Shown in pieces: positions 50,627 through 58,809 of a DNA stretch of 64,000 nucleotides. Under the pieces are notes generated by a model. The model saw nothing but the letters and a program-made list of their open reading frames with translations, made no database searches and had not been told where the DNA came from. The stretch spans positions 141,143 through 205,142 of the forward strand of contig NZ_KK211171.1 in the NCBI RefSeq assembly GCF_000620705.1, in the 5' to 3' direction. The translations under genes were made by a program, and so were the position numbers. The DNA comes from Nocardioides sp. URHA0020 (GTDB lineage: Bacteria > Actinomycetota > Actinomycetes > Propionibacteriales > Nocardioidaceae). The first letter of the stretch is position 1, and each line of letters begins with the position of its first letter.

Positions 50627-51198
50627 GCGACGGACTCCGCGCGCCAGTCAAAGGAGAAGGTCACGTCCGCGCCCTGCAGGGACGGGTCGTCCTCGTCCGC
50701 CGGCCAGCGGACGGCGATCTCGTACGAGCGGCTCTCCCCGCGCTCGAAGGTCCCGAGCGCGACGGAGGCCAGGTTGCTCAGCCTGCCGTCGTAGACGGTC
50801 CGGGTGGACGGGCTCGTCTGGGTGACGACGACCTGGAGGACGTCGGCCAGCCGCGAGCTCGCGCTCAGGTCACCGGTCCCCAGTGTGACCGCGGAGCGGT
50901 GCCCGCCGTTGGTCACGGTCTGCGTCCCGGCCTCGCTCGCACCCGGGAAGAGACCGGCGCCGTCGATCAGGGAGCCCGAGCGGGCGAGGTCGAGCTCGAC
51001 CGTGGCGGCGGTGAAGGCGTTGTCGGGCGAGGTCGACCGGGACGAGAAGTAGGCGCCCGAGAAGCCGATCACGCTGACGACGACCAGCGCCATCACCCCG
51101 AAGGCGATGAGCATCGACAGCAACCACCGGTCGCGCAGCAGCGCCCCGGAGCGGCCGACGGGGTCCGGCGGCGGCCCGAGGTGCTCAGGAGTCGACAC
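50623..51198 (-). CDS. TasA/CalY-like surface-fibre protein, copy 2 (diverged)
   Basis: 191 aa. Membrane-like signal (WLLSMLIAFGVMALVVVSVIGFSG) then AYFSSRSTSPDNAFTAATVELDLA, a close match to the SipW-substrate pattern AxF(S/T)(S/D)xxxSxxNxFxAGTxDL of CalY/TasA proteins. Beta-rich domain to the end. More diverged than the other two copies, so it may be a minor or capping subunit. GTG start; 10 bp after the first gene. Confidence 0.75.
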   Translation of the reverse strand: MSTPEHLGPPPDPVGRSGALLRDRWLLSMLIAFGVMALVVVSVIGFSGAYFSSRSTSPDNAFTAATVELDLARSGSLIDGAGLFPGASEAGTQTVTNGGHRSAVTLGTGDLSASSRLADVLQVVVTQTSPSTRTVYDGRLSNLASVALGTFERGESRSYEIAVRWPADEDDPSLQGADVTFSFDWRAESVA

Positions 51199-51208
51199 CC
51201 GGAGCCGA

Positions 51209-51796
51209 TCAGTCGGTGCTCTGCTCGGCGTTCCAGGTCAGGTCGAGGGTCGTCGAGGCGTTCTGGTACTCGTTGCCCGCGGCGGCGTCGAAGGTGACCG
51301 TGAACGTGAAGTCGTGCTTCTCGTCGCCCGCCCAGGTGCCGAGGTCGACGGTCGACAGGTCGGCGAGCGGTCCGTTGTAGACCTCCTGCGAGCCGTCTGT
51401 GACCACCAGCGTGAGGGCGCTCGACAACGCCGGGTCGGCCGGGTCGTCGCTGAGGTTGGACGCCGTCAGGCTGAACTCGCCGTCGCTGTCACCGACGTTG
51501 GTGATCGAGACGGTTCCGTCGGCTCTGTCGCCGGGGAGCAGGTCCTCGGCGGTCAGGATCGCCCCGCCGTCCGCCGAGTTGTCCTGGGTCATGATCCCGG
51601 AGGTGGCCACGTTGCCGGGGTTGGCCGACGAGCTGGAGAAGAGGCTGAACGAGAAGGTCGCGACCACGACGGCGACCAGGATCACGACCAGCGAGATGAT
51701 CAGCAGCCGCGAGTTCTTCGCCAGCCACGAGAACCGCTCGCCGGCCGTGGGCTGCGTCTCGTCGACCGTCACCGGCTCAGGGGTCGGATCCGCCAC
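51209..51796 (-). CDS. TasA/CalY-like surface-fibre protein, copy 1 (operon head)
   Basis: 195 aa. Charged N-terminus, hydrophobic segment LLIISLVVILVAVVVATFSFS, then LFSSSSANPGNVATSGIMT and a beta-rich domain (VSITNVGDSDGEFSLTASNLSD). GTG start with AAGGAG 7 nt upstream. First gene of the five-gene operon; most likely the major subunit. Paralogue of the 48406 protein. Confidence 0.78.
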   Translation of the reverse strand: MADPTPEPVTVDETQPTAGERFSWLAKNSRLLIISLVVILVAVVVATFSFSLFSSSSANPGNVATSGIMTQDNSADGGAILTAEDLLPGDRADGTVSITNVGDSDGEFSLTASNLSDDPADPALSSALTLVVTDGSQEVYNGPLADLSTVDLGTWAGDEKHDFTFTVTFDAAAGNEYQNASTTLDLTWNAEQSTD

Positions 51797-51868
51797 GCTG
51801 GACTCCTTCAGTCACCGAGCGTCGACCGTGAGCCCTCCGATGGCAGCCCGATCTCGCACCGTCGTCCC

Positions 51869-51874
51869 AACGTA
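51869..51874 (-). promoter_or_regulatory. Candidate -10 box of the TasA-like operon
   Basis: TACGTT on the minus strand, about 73 nt before the GTG of the first gene. No convincing -35. Confidence 0.3.
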
Positions 51875-51896
51875 GGACGGGTCCCGGGGCGCCTGC

Positions 51897-51913
51897 TCAC
51901 CCGCTTCGGGTGA
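51897..51913 (-). terminator. Hairpin after the TIGR03960-like gene
   Basis: TCACCCG-CTT-CGGGTGA, perfect 7-bp stem, 21 bp past the stop codon of the radical SAM gene and upstream of the TasA-like operon. Could instead be a regulator-binding palindrome. Confidence 0.45.
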
Positions 51914-51934
51914 TCGGGTCCTCGCTGGGGGTCG

Positions 51935-53917
51935 TCAGACGACGGCGAGCGGCAGCAGCTGCCGGCCCGTCGGGCCGATCTGGATCTCGGTGTTCATCTC
52001 CGGGCACACGCCGCAGTCGTAGCAGGGCGTCCAGCGGCAGTCCTCGACCTCGACGTCCGAGCTCCCGTCGGCGACCGCGAGGGCGTCCTCCCAGTCGGCC
52101 CAGAGCCAGTCCTTGTCGAGCCCCGAGTCGAGGTGGTCCCAGGGCAGCACCTCGTCGTACTCACGCTCGCGGGTGGTGTACCAGGCGACGTCGAGGCCCG
52201 TGCCGGCCAGCGCGGTCTCGGCGCTCTCGACCCAGCGGTCGTAGGAGAAGTGCTCGCTCCAGCCGTCGAAGCGGCCGCCGTCGCGCCACACCTGCTCGAT
52301 GATGGCGCCGACACGACGGTCGCCGCGCGAGAGCAGTCCCTCGATGATGCCGGGCTTGCCGTCGTGGTAGCGGAAGCCGATCGCGCGGCCGTACTTCTTG
52401 TCGTCGCGCACGGTGTCGCGCAGCTTCTTCAGCCGCGAGTCCGTGGTCTCGTGGTCGAGCTGCGCGGCCCACTGGAAGGGGGTGTGCGGCTTGGGCACGA
52501 AGCCCCCGATGGACACGGTGCAGCGGATGTCGTTGCGCCCCGAGACCTCGCGGCCCTTGGCGATCACCTTGCGAGCGAGGTCGGCGACCTGGAGGACGTC
52601 CTCGTCGGTCTCGGTCGGCAGGCCGACCATGAAGTAGAGCTTCACCTGGCGCCAGCCGTGGGAGTACGCCGCGGCGACGGTCTGGATCAGGTCCTCCTCG
52701 GTGACCATCTTGTTGATCACCTTGCGCATCCGCTCGCTGCCGCCCTCGGGGGCGAAGGTCAGCCCGGAGCGCCGGCCGTTGCGGGAGAACTCGTTGGCCA
52801 GCGAGATGTTGAAGGCGTCCACGCGCGTCGACGGCAGCGACAGCGAGACGCTGGTGCCCTCGTAGCGGTCGGCCAGGCCCTTGGCGACCTCGCCGATCTC
52901 GGTGTGGTCGGCGCTCGACAGCGAGAGCAGGCCGACCTCGTCGAACCCGGACTTGCGGATGCCGTTCTCGACCATGTCCCCGATGGTCTCGATGGACCGC
53001 TCGCGCACCGGGCGGGTGATCATGCCTGCCTGGCAGAAGCGGCAGCCGCGGGTGCAGCCGCGGAAGATCTCGACCGAGAAGCGCTCGTGCACGGTCTCGG
53101 CGAGCGGCACCAGCGGCTTGGCCGGGTAGGGCCAGGCGTCGAGATCCATCAGCGTGTGCTTGCGGATCCGGAACGGGATGCCGGGACGGTTGGGCACGAC
53201 GGCCTCGATGGTGCCGTCGGCGGCGTACGCCACGTCGTAGAAGCGCGGCACGTAGATGTTGCCGCTCACGGCCAGCCGGCGCAGCACCTCGTCGCGGCCG
53301 CCGGGGCGGCCCTCGCTCTTCCAGTCGCGGACCACCTCGGAGATGGCCAGGACGACCTCCTCCCCGTCACCGAGCACGGCTGCGTCGAGGAAGTCGGCGA
53401 CCGGCTCGGGGTTGAACGCGGCGTGGCCGCCGGCGAGCACGATCGGGTCCTCGTCGGTGCGGTCCTTGCTGTGCAGCGGGATGCCGGCCAGGTCGAGGGC
53501 GTTGAGCATGTTGGTGTAGCCGAGCTCGGTGGAGAAGCTCAGGCCGAAGACGTCGAAGGCCCGCACCGGGCGGTGCGCGTCGACGGTGAACTGCGGGATC
53601 GGACCGGCGGCGTCGCCGGTGCGCATCACCTGCTCCATGTCGGGCCACACGGCGTAGGTGCGCTCCGCGACGATCCAGTCGCGCTCGTTGAGCACCTCGT
53701 AGAGGATCTGCACGCCCTGGTTGGGCAGGCCGACCTCGTAGGCGTCGGGGTACATCAGCGCCCAGCGGACGGTCTCGCCGCCGTCCGGCGCGCAGTCCCA
53801 GTCCTTGACGGTCGAGTTGAGCTCGCCGCCGACGTACTGGATCGGCTTCGAGACCGACGGGAGCTGGGGCTCGAGGCGGGCGAAGACCGACTCGGGTGCG
53901 CTCGCGAGCACGGGCAT
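51935..53917 (-). CDS. TIGR03960-family radical SAM protein
   Basis: 660 aa. N-terminal cobalamin-binding-like region (MYPDAYEVGLPNQGVQILYEVLN) and radical SAM cluster motif CTRGCRFCQAG (CxxxCxxC), then TFAPEGGSERMRKVINK and KLYFMVGLPTETDED; the C-terminus has extra cysteines (CRWTPCYDCGVCPEMN). Partner of the TIGR03936-like protein at 45257, thought to act on RNA; chemistry unproven. A TACGCT -10-like hexamer lies upstream (about 53961); GAGGTCA is the ribosome-binding site. Confidence 0.9.
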   Translation of the reverse strand: MPVLASAPESVFARLEPQLPSVSKPIQYVGGELNSTVKDWDCAPDGGETVRWALMYPDAYEVGLPNQGVQILYEVLNERDWIVAERTYAVWPDMEQVMRTGDAAGPIPQFTVDAHRPVRAFDVFGLSFSTELGYTNMLNALDLAGIPLHSKDRTDEDPIVLAGGHAAFNPEPVADFLDAAVLGDGEEVVLAISEVVRDWKSEGRPGGRDEVLRRLAVSGNIYVPRFYDVAYAADGTIEAVVPNRPGIPFRIRKHTLMDLDAWPYPAKPLVPLAETVHERFSVEIFRGCTRGCRFCQAGMITRPVRERSIETIGDMVENGIRKSGFDEVGLLSLSSADHTEIGEVAKGLADRYEGTSVSLSLPSTRVDAFNISLANEFSRNGRRSGLTFAPEGGSERMRKVINKMVTEEDLIQTVAAAYSHGWRQVKLYFMVGLPTETDEDVLQVADLARKVIAKGREVSGRNDIRCTVSIGGFVPKPHTPFQWAAQLDHETTDSRLKKLRDTVRDDKKYGRAIGFRYHDGKPGIIEGLLSRGDRRVGAIIEQVWRDGGRFDGWSEHFSYDRWVESAETALAGTGLDVAWYTTREREYDEVLPWDHLDSGLDKDWLWADWEDALAVADGSSDVEVEDCRWTPCYDCGVCPEMNTEIQIGPTGRQLLPLAVV

Positions 53918-53994
53918 GGAACTGACCTCGCAGGCTGTGCTGGGGAGTGGGGAAGCCCCCAGCGTACGACGCGCAGGTGCCGCGCAGCGAACCC

Positions 53995-54153
53995 TCAGTC
54001 CGCGTCGGGCGCGAGCTCCTCGAGGGCCTGCCGGGCGATCGGCAGCTCCTCCTGCGCCAGGGTGATCAGGTCCTCGAGCCCACCGACGCCGTACCGGTTG
54101 GCGATGTGCTGCACGGCCTCGACGATCTCGGGCTCGTAGTCACGCTGCGTCAT
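53995..54153 (-). CDS. Small acidic conserved-looking protein
   Basis: 52 aa. Reads MTQRDYEPEIVEAVQHIAN... through GLEDLITLAQEELPIARQ to ELAPDAD: acidic, fully helical in appearance, no membrane or metal motif. ATG 54153 has a GGATGGAGCC ribosome-binding site, and codon use matches its neighbours. Lies between the radical SAM and DHA2 genes, 26 bp after the latter. Function unknown. Confidence 0.7.
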   Translation of the reverse strand: MTQRDYEPEIVEAVQHIANRYGVGGLEDLITLAQEELPIARQALEELAPDAD

Positions 54154-54178
54154 GGCTCCATCCAACACGACGTCTCCC

Positions 54179-55822
54179 TCAGGCGGGCGGCTCGCCCCCC
54201 TCGGCGCGCGCGGCCACGCTGGCCGACGTGGCGCGGAGCTCGACCGAGGGAAGCAGCAGCAGGATCAGGAACGCGAGCAGGCCGACCCCGGCGGCGAGCA
54301 TGAAGACCAGGTCCATCGACTCCGCAAAGCCGACCTTGAACGGGTGGGCGAAGACCGGGTGCAGCTCCTCGACGAACGACGAGTCGTCCTGGAACCGGGC
54401 CGCGACCGCCGGGTCGAACGCGTGCCCCTCGGCCACCGTCTGCCGCCACTCCGGCGTCTGGGACTCGGCCGTGATCGCCGTCTCGATGTTGCCGCCGACC
54501 GTGCCGAAGAGCACGGAGAGGAAGATCGCGACGCCGAGCGTGCCGCCGATCTGCCGGAAGAACGTGGACGAGCTGGTGGCGACGCCGATCTCCGTGGGCG
54601 GCACCGCGTTCTGCACGATCAGCAGGATCGGCTGCAGGCAGTTGCCGAGCCCGAGTCCCAGCACCAGCATCGACAGGCTGACCCACACCAGCGCGGTGTC
54701 GGCCCCGCACCGCGACAGCAGGACGAGCCCGACGACCAGCACGGCCGAGCCCACGATCGGGAAGAGCCGGATGTGACCGGTCCTGGAGATCACCTGGCCG
54801 GCACTGATCGAGCCGGTCATCATGCCGACCACCATCGGCAGCATCAGCAGACCGGCCTCGGTCGGGCTGGCGCCGTGCACGATCTGCATGTACTGCGGGA
54901 TGAGCATGATCGCGCCGAACATCGCCATGCCGACGATGACGCTCGCGGCGATCGAGACCGCGACCGCGCGGATCCGGAAGATCCGCAGCGGGATCAGCGC
55001 CGCGTCGCCCATCCGGTGCTCGGCGAGCAGGAACGCCAGGACGCCGGCCGCGCCGACGACGTACGCCGTGAGCGAGCGGGGCGAGTCCCAGCCCCAGGCC
55101 CGACCCTGCTCGGCGACGGTCAGCAGCGGCACCAGGGCGACGACGAGGAACAGCGCGCCCCACCAGTCGATGCGGACGTGGCGCGGCGTGTGATGGATGT
55201 GCAGGGTGCGGTAGACGACGAGCAGCGCGACGATGCCGATCGGGACGTTGACCAGGAAGACCCAGCGCCAGCCGTCGATGCCGAGGATGACGGCCTGCCC
55301 GGCGAAGAAGCCGCCGATGAGCGGCCCGAGGACGCTCGACGTGCCGAACATGGCCATGAAGTAGCCGGTGTAGCGGGCCCGTTCGCGGGGCGACACGATG
55401 TCACCGATGATCGCGAGCACGAGCGTGAAGAGCCCACCGGCACCCAGCCCCTGGAAGGCGCGGAACACGGCGAGCTGGGGCATCGACGTCGCGAACGAGC
55501 ACAGCGCCGAGCCGGCGACGAAGACCGTGATCGCGAACATGAAGAGCTTCTTGCGGCCGTAGTTGTCGCCGAGCTTGCCGTAGATCGGGGTCGTGATCGT
55601 CGCGGTGATCAGGTACGACGTGGTCACCCACGCCTGCATCGAGAGCCCGTTGAGGTCGTCGGCGATCGTGCGGATCGACGTGCTGACGATCGTCTGGTCG
55701 AGGGCGCCCAGGAACATGCCGAGCATCAGTCCGGACAGGATCGTCAGGATCTGACGGTGGGTGTACTCCCCCGCCGCGGAGTCAGGTGCCGGCGCAACCG
55801 CCGGGCTCGCGTTGTCGGTCAT
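54179..55822 (-). CDS. DHA2-family (EmrB/QacA) multidrug efflux MFS transporter
   Basis: 547 aa with 14 predicted helices. GALDQTIVSTSIRTIADDLNG (motif D1), YGKLGDNYGRKKLFM (motif A), and MAMFGTSSVLGPLIGG (motif C). The family exports drugs or lipophilic compounds. ATG 55822 lies 9 nt after TAGGCT (55832-55837), whose TAG is the ribA stop codon. No regulator gene adjoins it, unlike the pump at 31726. Confidence 0.92.
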   Translation of the reverse strand: MTDNASPAVAPAPDSAAGEYTHRQILTILSGLMLGMFLGALDQTIVSTSIRTIADDLNGLSMQAWVTTSYLITATITTPIYGKLGDNYGRKKLFMFAITVFVAGSALCSFATSMPQLAVFRAFQGLGAGGLFTLVLAIIGDIVSPRERARYTGYFMAMFGTSSVLGPLIGGFFAGQAVILGIDGWRWVFLVNVPIGIVALLVVYRTLHIHHTPRHVRIDWWGALFLVVALVPLLTVAEQGRAWGWDSPRSLTAYVVGAAGVLAFLLAEHRMGDAALIPLRIFRIRAVAVSIAASVIVGMAMFGAIMLIPQYMQIVHGASPTEAGLLMLPMVVGMMTGSISAGQVISRTGHIRLFPIVGSAVLVVGLVLLSRCGADTALVWVSLSMLVLGLGLGNCLQPILLIVQNAVPPTEIGVATSSSTFFRQIGGTLGVAIFLSVLFGTVGGNIETAITAESQTPEWRQTVAEGHAFDPAVAARFQDDSSFVEELHPVFAHPFKVGFAESMDLVFMLAAGVGLLAFLILLLLPSVELRATSASVAARAEGGEPPA

Positions 55823-55831
55823 CGGAAGCGC

Positions 55832-55837
55832 AGCCTA
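55832..55837 (-). promoter_or_regulatory. -10 box of the DHA2 gene inside the ribA stop codon
   Basis: TAGGCT on the minus strand, 9 nt before ATG 55822; the first three bases are the TAG stop of ribA. Confidence 0.45.
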
Positions 55838-56440
55838 TTGCGCGACGGAGCGGATCCGGTGTCCGTGCCTGACCTTGGCGGCGAGGTAGCGCCCGTTGCT
55901 GCCCGACAGGTGGGCCGCGGTGGGCACCAGCGCCGCCACCTCGATGCCGAGCGCCACGAGCTGCTCGGCCTTGTCGGGGTTGTTGGTGAGCAGGTCGACG
56001 CGACGCACGCCCAGCGCCTGGAGCATCTGCGCGGCGACGGTGTAGTCGCGCTCGTCCTCGCCGTACCCGAGCGCCAGGTTGGCCTCGTAGGTGTCCAGCC
56101 CCTCGTCCTGCAGGGCGTAGGCGTCGAGCTTGGCGTACAGCCCGATCCCGCGGCCCTCCTGGCGGAGGTAGAGGAGGTAGCCGCCGGCCTCGGCGATCCG
56201 CTCGACCGACTCGCGCAGCTGCGGGCCGCAGTCGCACCGGGCGCTGCCGAGCACGTCACCGGTGAGGCACTCGCTGTGCACCCGGACCAGGGGCGTACGG
56301 CGTGCCGGCGGTCCCCACCGCAGCGCGAGGTGCTCGCGGCCGTCGGCGAGCCCGTCGAAGCTGATCACGTCCGCGGTGGTCGACCACCCGTCGTGGAAGC
56401 GCATCGGGAGCTCCAGCTCGGTGCGGATCGTGGCTCTCAC
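55835..56440 (-). CDS. ribA: GTP cyclohydrolase II
   Basis: 201 aa, single-domain (no DHBP synthase part). Opens GTP to 2,5-diamino-6-ribosylamino-pyrimidinone 5'-phosphate. Zinc Cys in ECLTGDVLGSARCDCGPQL, catalytic EGRGIGLYAKL, DTYEANLALG and LLTNNPDKAEQL are all intact. GTG start overlaps the reductase gene stop (GTGA). Its neighbours are not other riboflavin genes but a glycosyltransferase cluster, so it may feed a dedicated product. Confidence 0.92.
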   Translation of the reverse strand: MRATIRTELELPMRFHDGWSTTADVISFDGLADGREHLALRWGPPARRTPLVRVHSECLTGDVLGSARCDCGPQLRESVERIAEAGGYLLYLRQEGRGIGLYAKLDAYALQDEGLDTYEANLALGYGEDERDYTVAAQMLQALGVRRVDLLTNNPDKAEQLVALGIEVAALVPTAAHLSGSNGRYLAAKVRHGHRIRSVAQ

Positions 56441-57132
56441 CCGGCCTCCTCGAAGCGCTCCGACAGCTGGTAGCGCAGCAGCACGACCTCGCCGATGCGG
56501 CGTACGTCGGCCAGGGTCGCGGGGTGCCCGGGGCGGACCGGGAACGGCCCGTCGTCGACGAAGCGACGCGCCGCGGAGTCGCCCACGAAGAACGGCGCGA
56601 CGACCAGCTGCAGCTCGTCGGCGAGGCCCTCGGCGAGGAACTGGGTGTGGATCGTCCCGCCGCCCTCGACCATCAGCCGGCCGACGCCGCGCTCGTGGAG
56701 GTCCTCGCTCAGGGCGCGCATGGTCAGCCGGGCTCCGCCGTCGACGACGGTCGCGACCGCGCCCAGCCGGGAGCGGGCGGCGTCGACGTGGGCCGACGGG
56801 CTGTAGACGAGCTTCTCGGCGTCACCGGTCGTGAAGAACCGCCCGGTCGGGTCGAGGTCGGCGCGACCCGTGACGGTCACCTTCGCCGGCGACGGCTTCA
56901 GCCCGCGGGCGACCCGCTCGAGCTGTCGGTCGGGGCGACGCACCAGCAGCCGCGGGTTGTCCTTGCGCACCGTCGTGGCTCCGACCAGGATCGCGTCGCA
57001 CCCGGCGCGCACCTCGTCGACCCGGTCCAGGTCGGCCTCGTTCGACAGGATCAGCCGCTCGTCCTCGGCGCTGTCGAGGTAGCCGTCGATCGACATGCCG
57101 CAGCTGAGCAGGGTGTAGGGGCGGTCAGGCAC
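56437..57132 (-). CDS. RibD C-terminal-type pyrimidine reductase (no deaminase domain)
   Basis: 231 aa from GTG 57132 (PDRPYTLLSCGMSIDGYLDSAEDERL). DHFR-like fold with CDAILVGATTVRKDNPRLLVR, VEGGGTIHTQFLAEGLADEL and a C-terminal PVRPGHPATLADVRRIG. Would reduce the ribose of the RibA-type product. Overlaps the flippase-like gene by 8 nt and ribA by 4 nt. Confidence 0.82.
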   Translation of the reverse strand: MPDRPYTLLSCGMSIDGYLDSAEDERLILSNEADLDRVDEVRAGCDAILVGATTVRKDNPRLLVRRPDRQLERVARGLKPSPAKVTVTGRADLDPTGRFFTTGDAEKLVYSPSAHVDAARSRLGAVATVVDGGARLTMRALSEDLHERGVGRLMVEGGGTIHTQFLAEGLADELQLVVAPFFVGDSAARRFVDDGPFPVRPGHPATLADVRRIGEVVLLRYQLSERFEEAG

Positions 57133-57880
57133 GGACCGCTCCCCTCGCCAGCAGCACGGCCCCGGGCAGGGTCGCGACCAGGGCGAGCACGCCGTAGAGG
57201 ACCGCGACCGTCGCGCCCTGGGCGGCACCCAGCCCGGCCGCCGCGAACGCCCACGCCGCCATCCCCTCGCGCGGTCCCCAGCCGGCGACGTTGAGCGGGA
57301 GGGCGGCCGCGAGCAGCACGAGGAGCGCCAGCGGCACCAGCTCGGCCAGCGGGGCGTCGGTGCCGGCTGCCCGCGCCGCGACCAGGAAGACGAGCAGGTG
57401 ACCGCCTGAGGACAGCAACGACGCCGCGACCACCTGCGGCCAGCGCAGCAGTGCCAGGCCCAGCCCGGTCGTCAGCAGCACCGACGCCCACGGCGCCGGA
57501 CCGATGAGCAGCACGGCCCCGGCCGCGACGACCTGGACCGCCTGGCCGGACCCACGGTCGGCGACGACCGGCAGGGTGCCGTGCCGCACCGCCCGGTGGA
57601 CGTCGCCGAGCACGCCGGTGGGCAGCGTCGCGTTGAGGAACTGCGAGCGGTAGTACGCCGCGACCGCGTCGCGCAGCGGGACCTCGACGCCGAGGCCGCG
57701 GGCCAGCACCCGCCAGCGCCAGGCACAGCAGACGGTGGTCACCGCCGTCAGGACGAGTGCGACGGCCAGCGCGACCGGGCCGACCGAGCGCACGGCCGCG
57801 ACGAACGGCTGCGGACCGAGCCACCGGATGACGGCGCCCAGGATCAGCACGCCGCCGGCGAGCCTGGCCCAGCGGCTCAC
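57125..57880 (-). CDS. LPG-synthase-type (UPF0104/AglD-like) membrane protein
   Basis: 251 aa with about seven helices. GGVLILGAVIRWLG, AVAAYYRSQFLNATLPTGVLGDVHRAVRHG and LPLNVAGWGPREGMAAWAFAAAGL match the lysylphosphatidylglycerol synthase transmembrane domain family (flippase-like). GTG 57880 overlaps the glycosyltransferase stop. Likely moves or modifies a lipid-linked product at the membrane. Confidence 0.82.
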   Translation of the reverse strand: MSRWARLAGGVLILGAVIRWLGPQPFVAAVRSVGPVALAVALVLTAVTTVCCAWRWRVLARGLGVEVPLRDAVAAYYRSQFLNATLPTGVLGDVHRAVRHGTLPVVADRGSGQAVQVVAAGAVLLIGPAPWASVLLTTGLGLALLRWPQVVAASLLSSGGHLLVFLVAARAAGTDAPLAELVPLALLVLLAAALPLNVAGWGPREGMAAWAFAAAGLGAAQGATVAVLYGVLALVATLPGAVLLARGAVRA

Positions 57881-58809
57881 GAGGCGGCCTCCTCGAGCGC
57901 TCCCGCGACCAGTGCGGTGGTGAGGGACCAGTCGGCGAGCGCCGTACGCCGTGCTCGTGCCGCCGCCCGCAGCGCCGCCCGGTGGTCCGCGTCGGTCAGC
58001 CACCGCCGCAGCGCGTCGGTCAACGCCTCGGCATCACCGGGCGGCACCAGGACCGCGGCCCGGCGGGCCGCCTCGCGGACGCCGCCCACGTCGCTGACGA
58101 TGACCGGCACCCCGTGCGCGAGCGCCTCGGTCACGACCATCCCGTAGGTCTCGGCGCGGGAGGCGAGCACCAGCAGGTCGGCCTCGGCGTACGTCGCGTC
58201 GAGCTCGCAGCGGCTCAGCGGACCGGTCAGCCGGATCGTCCCGCCCAGGCCCGCGGCGAACGTCGGCTCGACCTCCGTCGACCCGACGCCGCGGCACGAC
58301 CAGGTGAGGTCGCCGAGTCCGTCCAACGCGGCCGACAGCACGTCGTACCCCTTGAGGAACGTGACCGCCCCGACGCAGAGCAGCACGCTGCCGGACGCGG
58401 AGCCGGGGGTCAGCGCCGACGGCTCGACCCCGGGCTCGGCGACGCGCACGCGCGACGGGACCAGGTCGTACCACTCCAGCAGCCGGCGCCGGGTCCACCG
58501 GCTGGTGGTCACCACTCCCGCCGCCGCCCGGAGCACGTCGCGCTCCCAGGGCACCGAGGTGCCGCGCGGCAGGTGGACCAGGACAACGAGCCGCAGCCGC
58601 GCAGCCTCGTCCCGGAGCTCGGGGGTCAGGAGGAGTCCGTCGACCAGCGTGAGCGCACCGTCCGGGACGGTCGCCGTCGCGGTGTGCTCGTGCACCGTCC
58701 AGCCGAGACCGGTGAGGCCGGAGATGACCCGCCGGTCGTAGACGTTGCCGCCGCTCGGTCGGGCCGGGTCGTCGATCCCGGCGGGCACCACGACGTGGAC
58801 CACGCTCAC
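57877..58809 (-). CDS. GT4-type glycosyltransferase
   Basis: 310 aa, cytosolic or membrane-associated. N-terminal half VPAGIDDPARPSGGNVYDRRVI (acceptor side), C-terminal donor half with VGAVTFLKGYDVL, LLVLASRAETYGMVVTEALAHGVPVIVSDVGG and the E-x7-E-like nucleotide-sugar motif. GTG start overlaps the PTPS-like gene stop. Acceptor unknown; context suggests a pterin- or lipid-type acceptor. Confidence 0.88.
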   Translation of the reverse strand: MSVVHVVVPAGIDDPARPSGGNVYDRRVISGLTGLGWTVHEHTATATVPDGALTLVDGLLLTPELRDEAARLRLVVLVHLPRGTSVPWERDVLRAAAGVVTTSRWTRRRLLEWYDLVPSRVRVAEPGVEPSALTPGSASGSVLLCVGAVTFLKGYDVLSAALDGLGDLTWSCRGVGSTEVEPTFAAGLGGTIRLTGPLSRCELDATYAEADLLVLASRAETYGMVVTEALAHGVPVIVSDVGGVREAARRAAVLVPPGDAEALTDALRRWLTDADHRAALRAAARARRTALADWSLTTALVAGALEEAAS

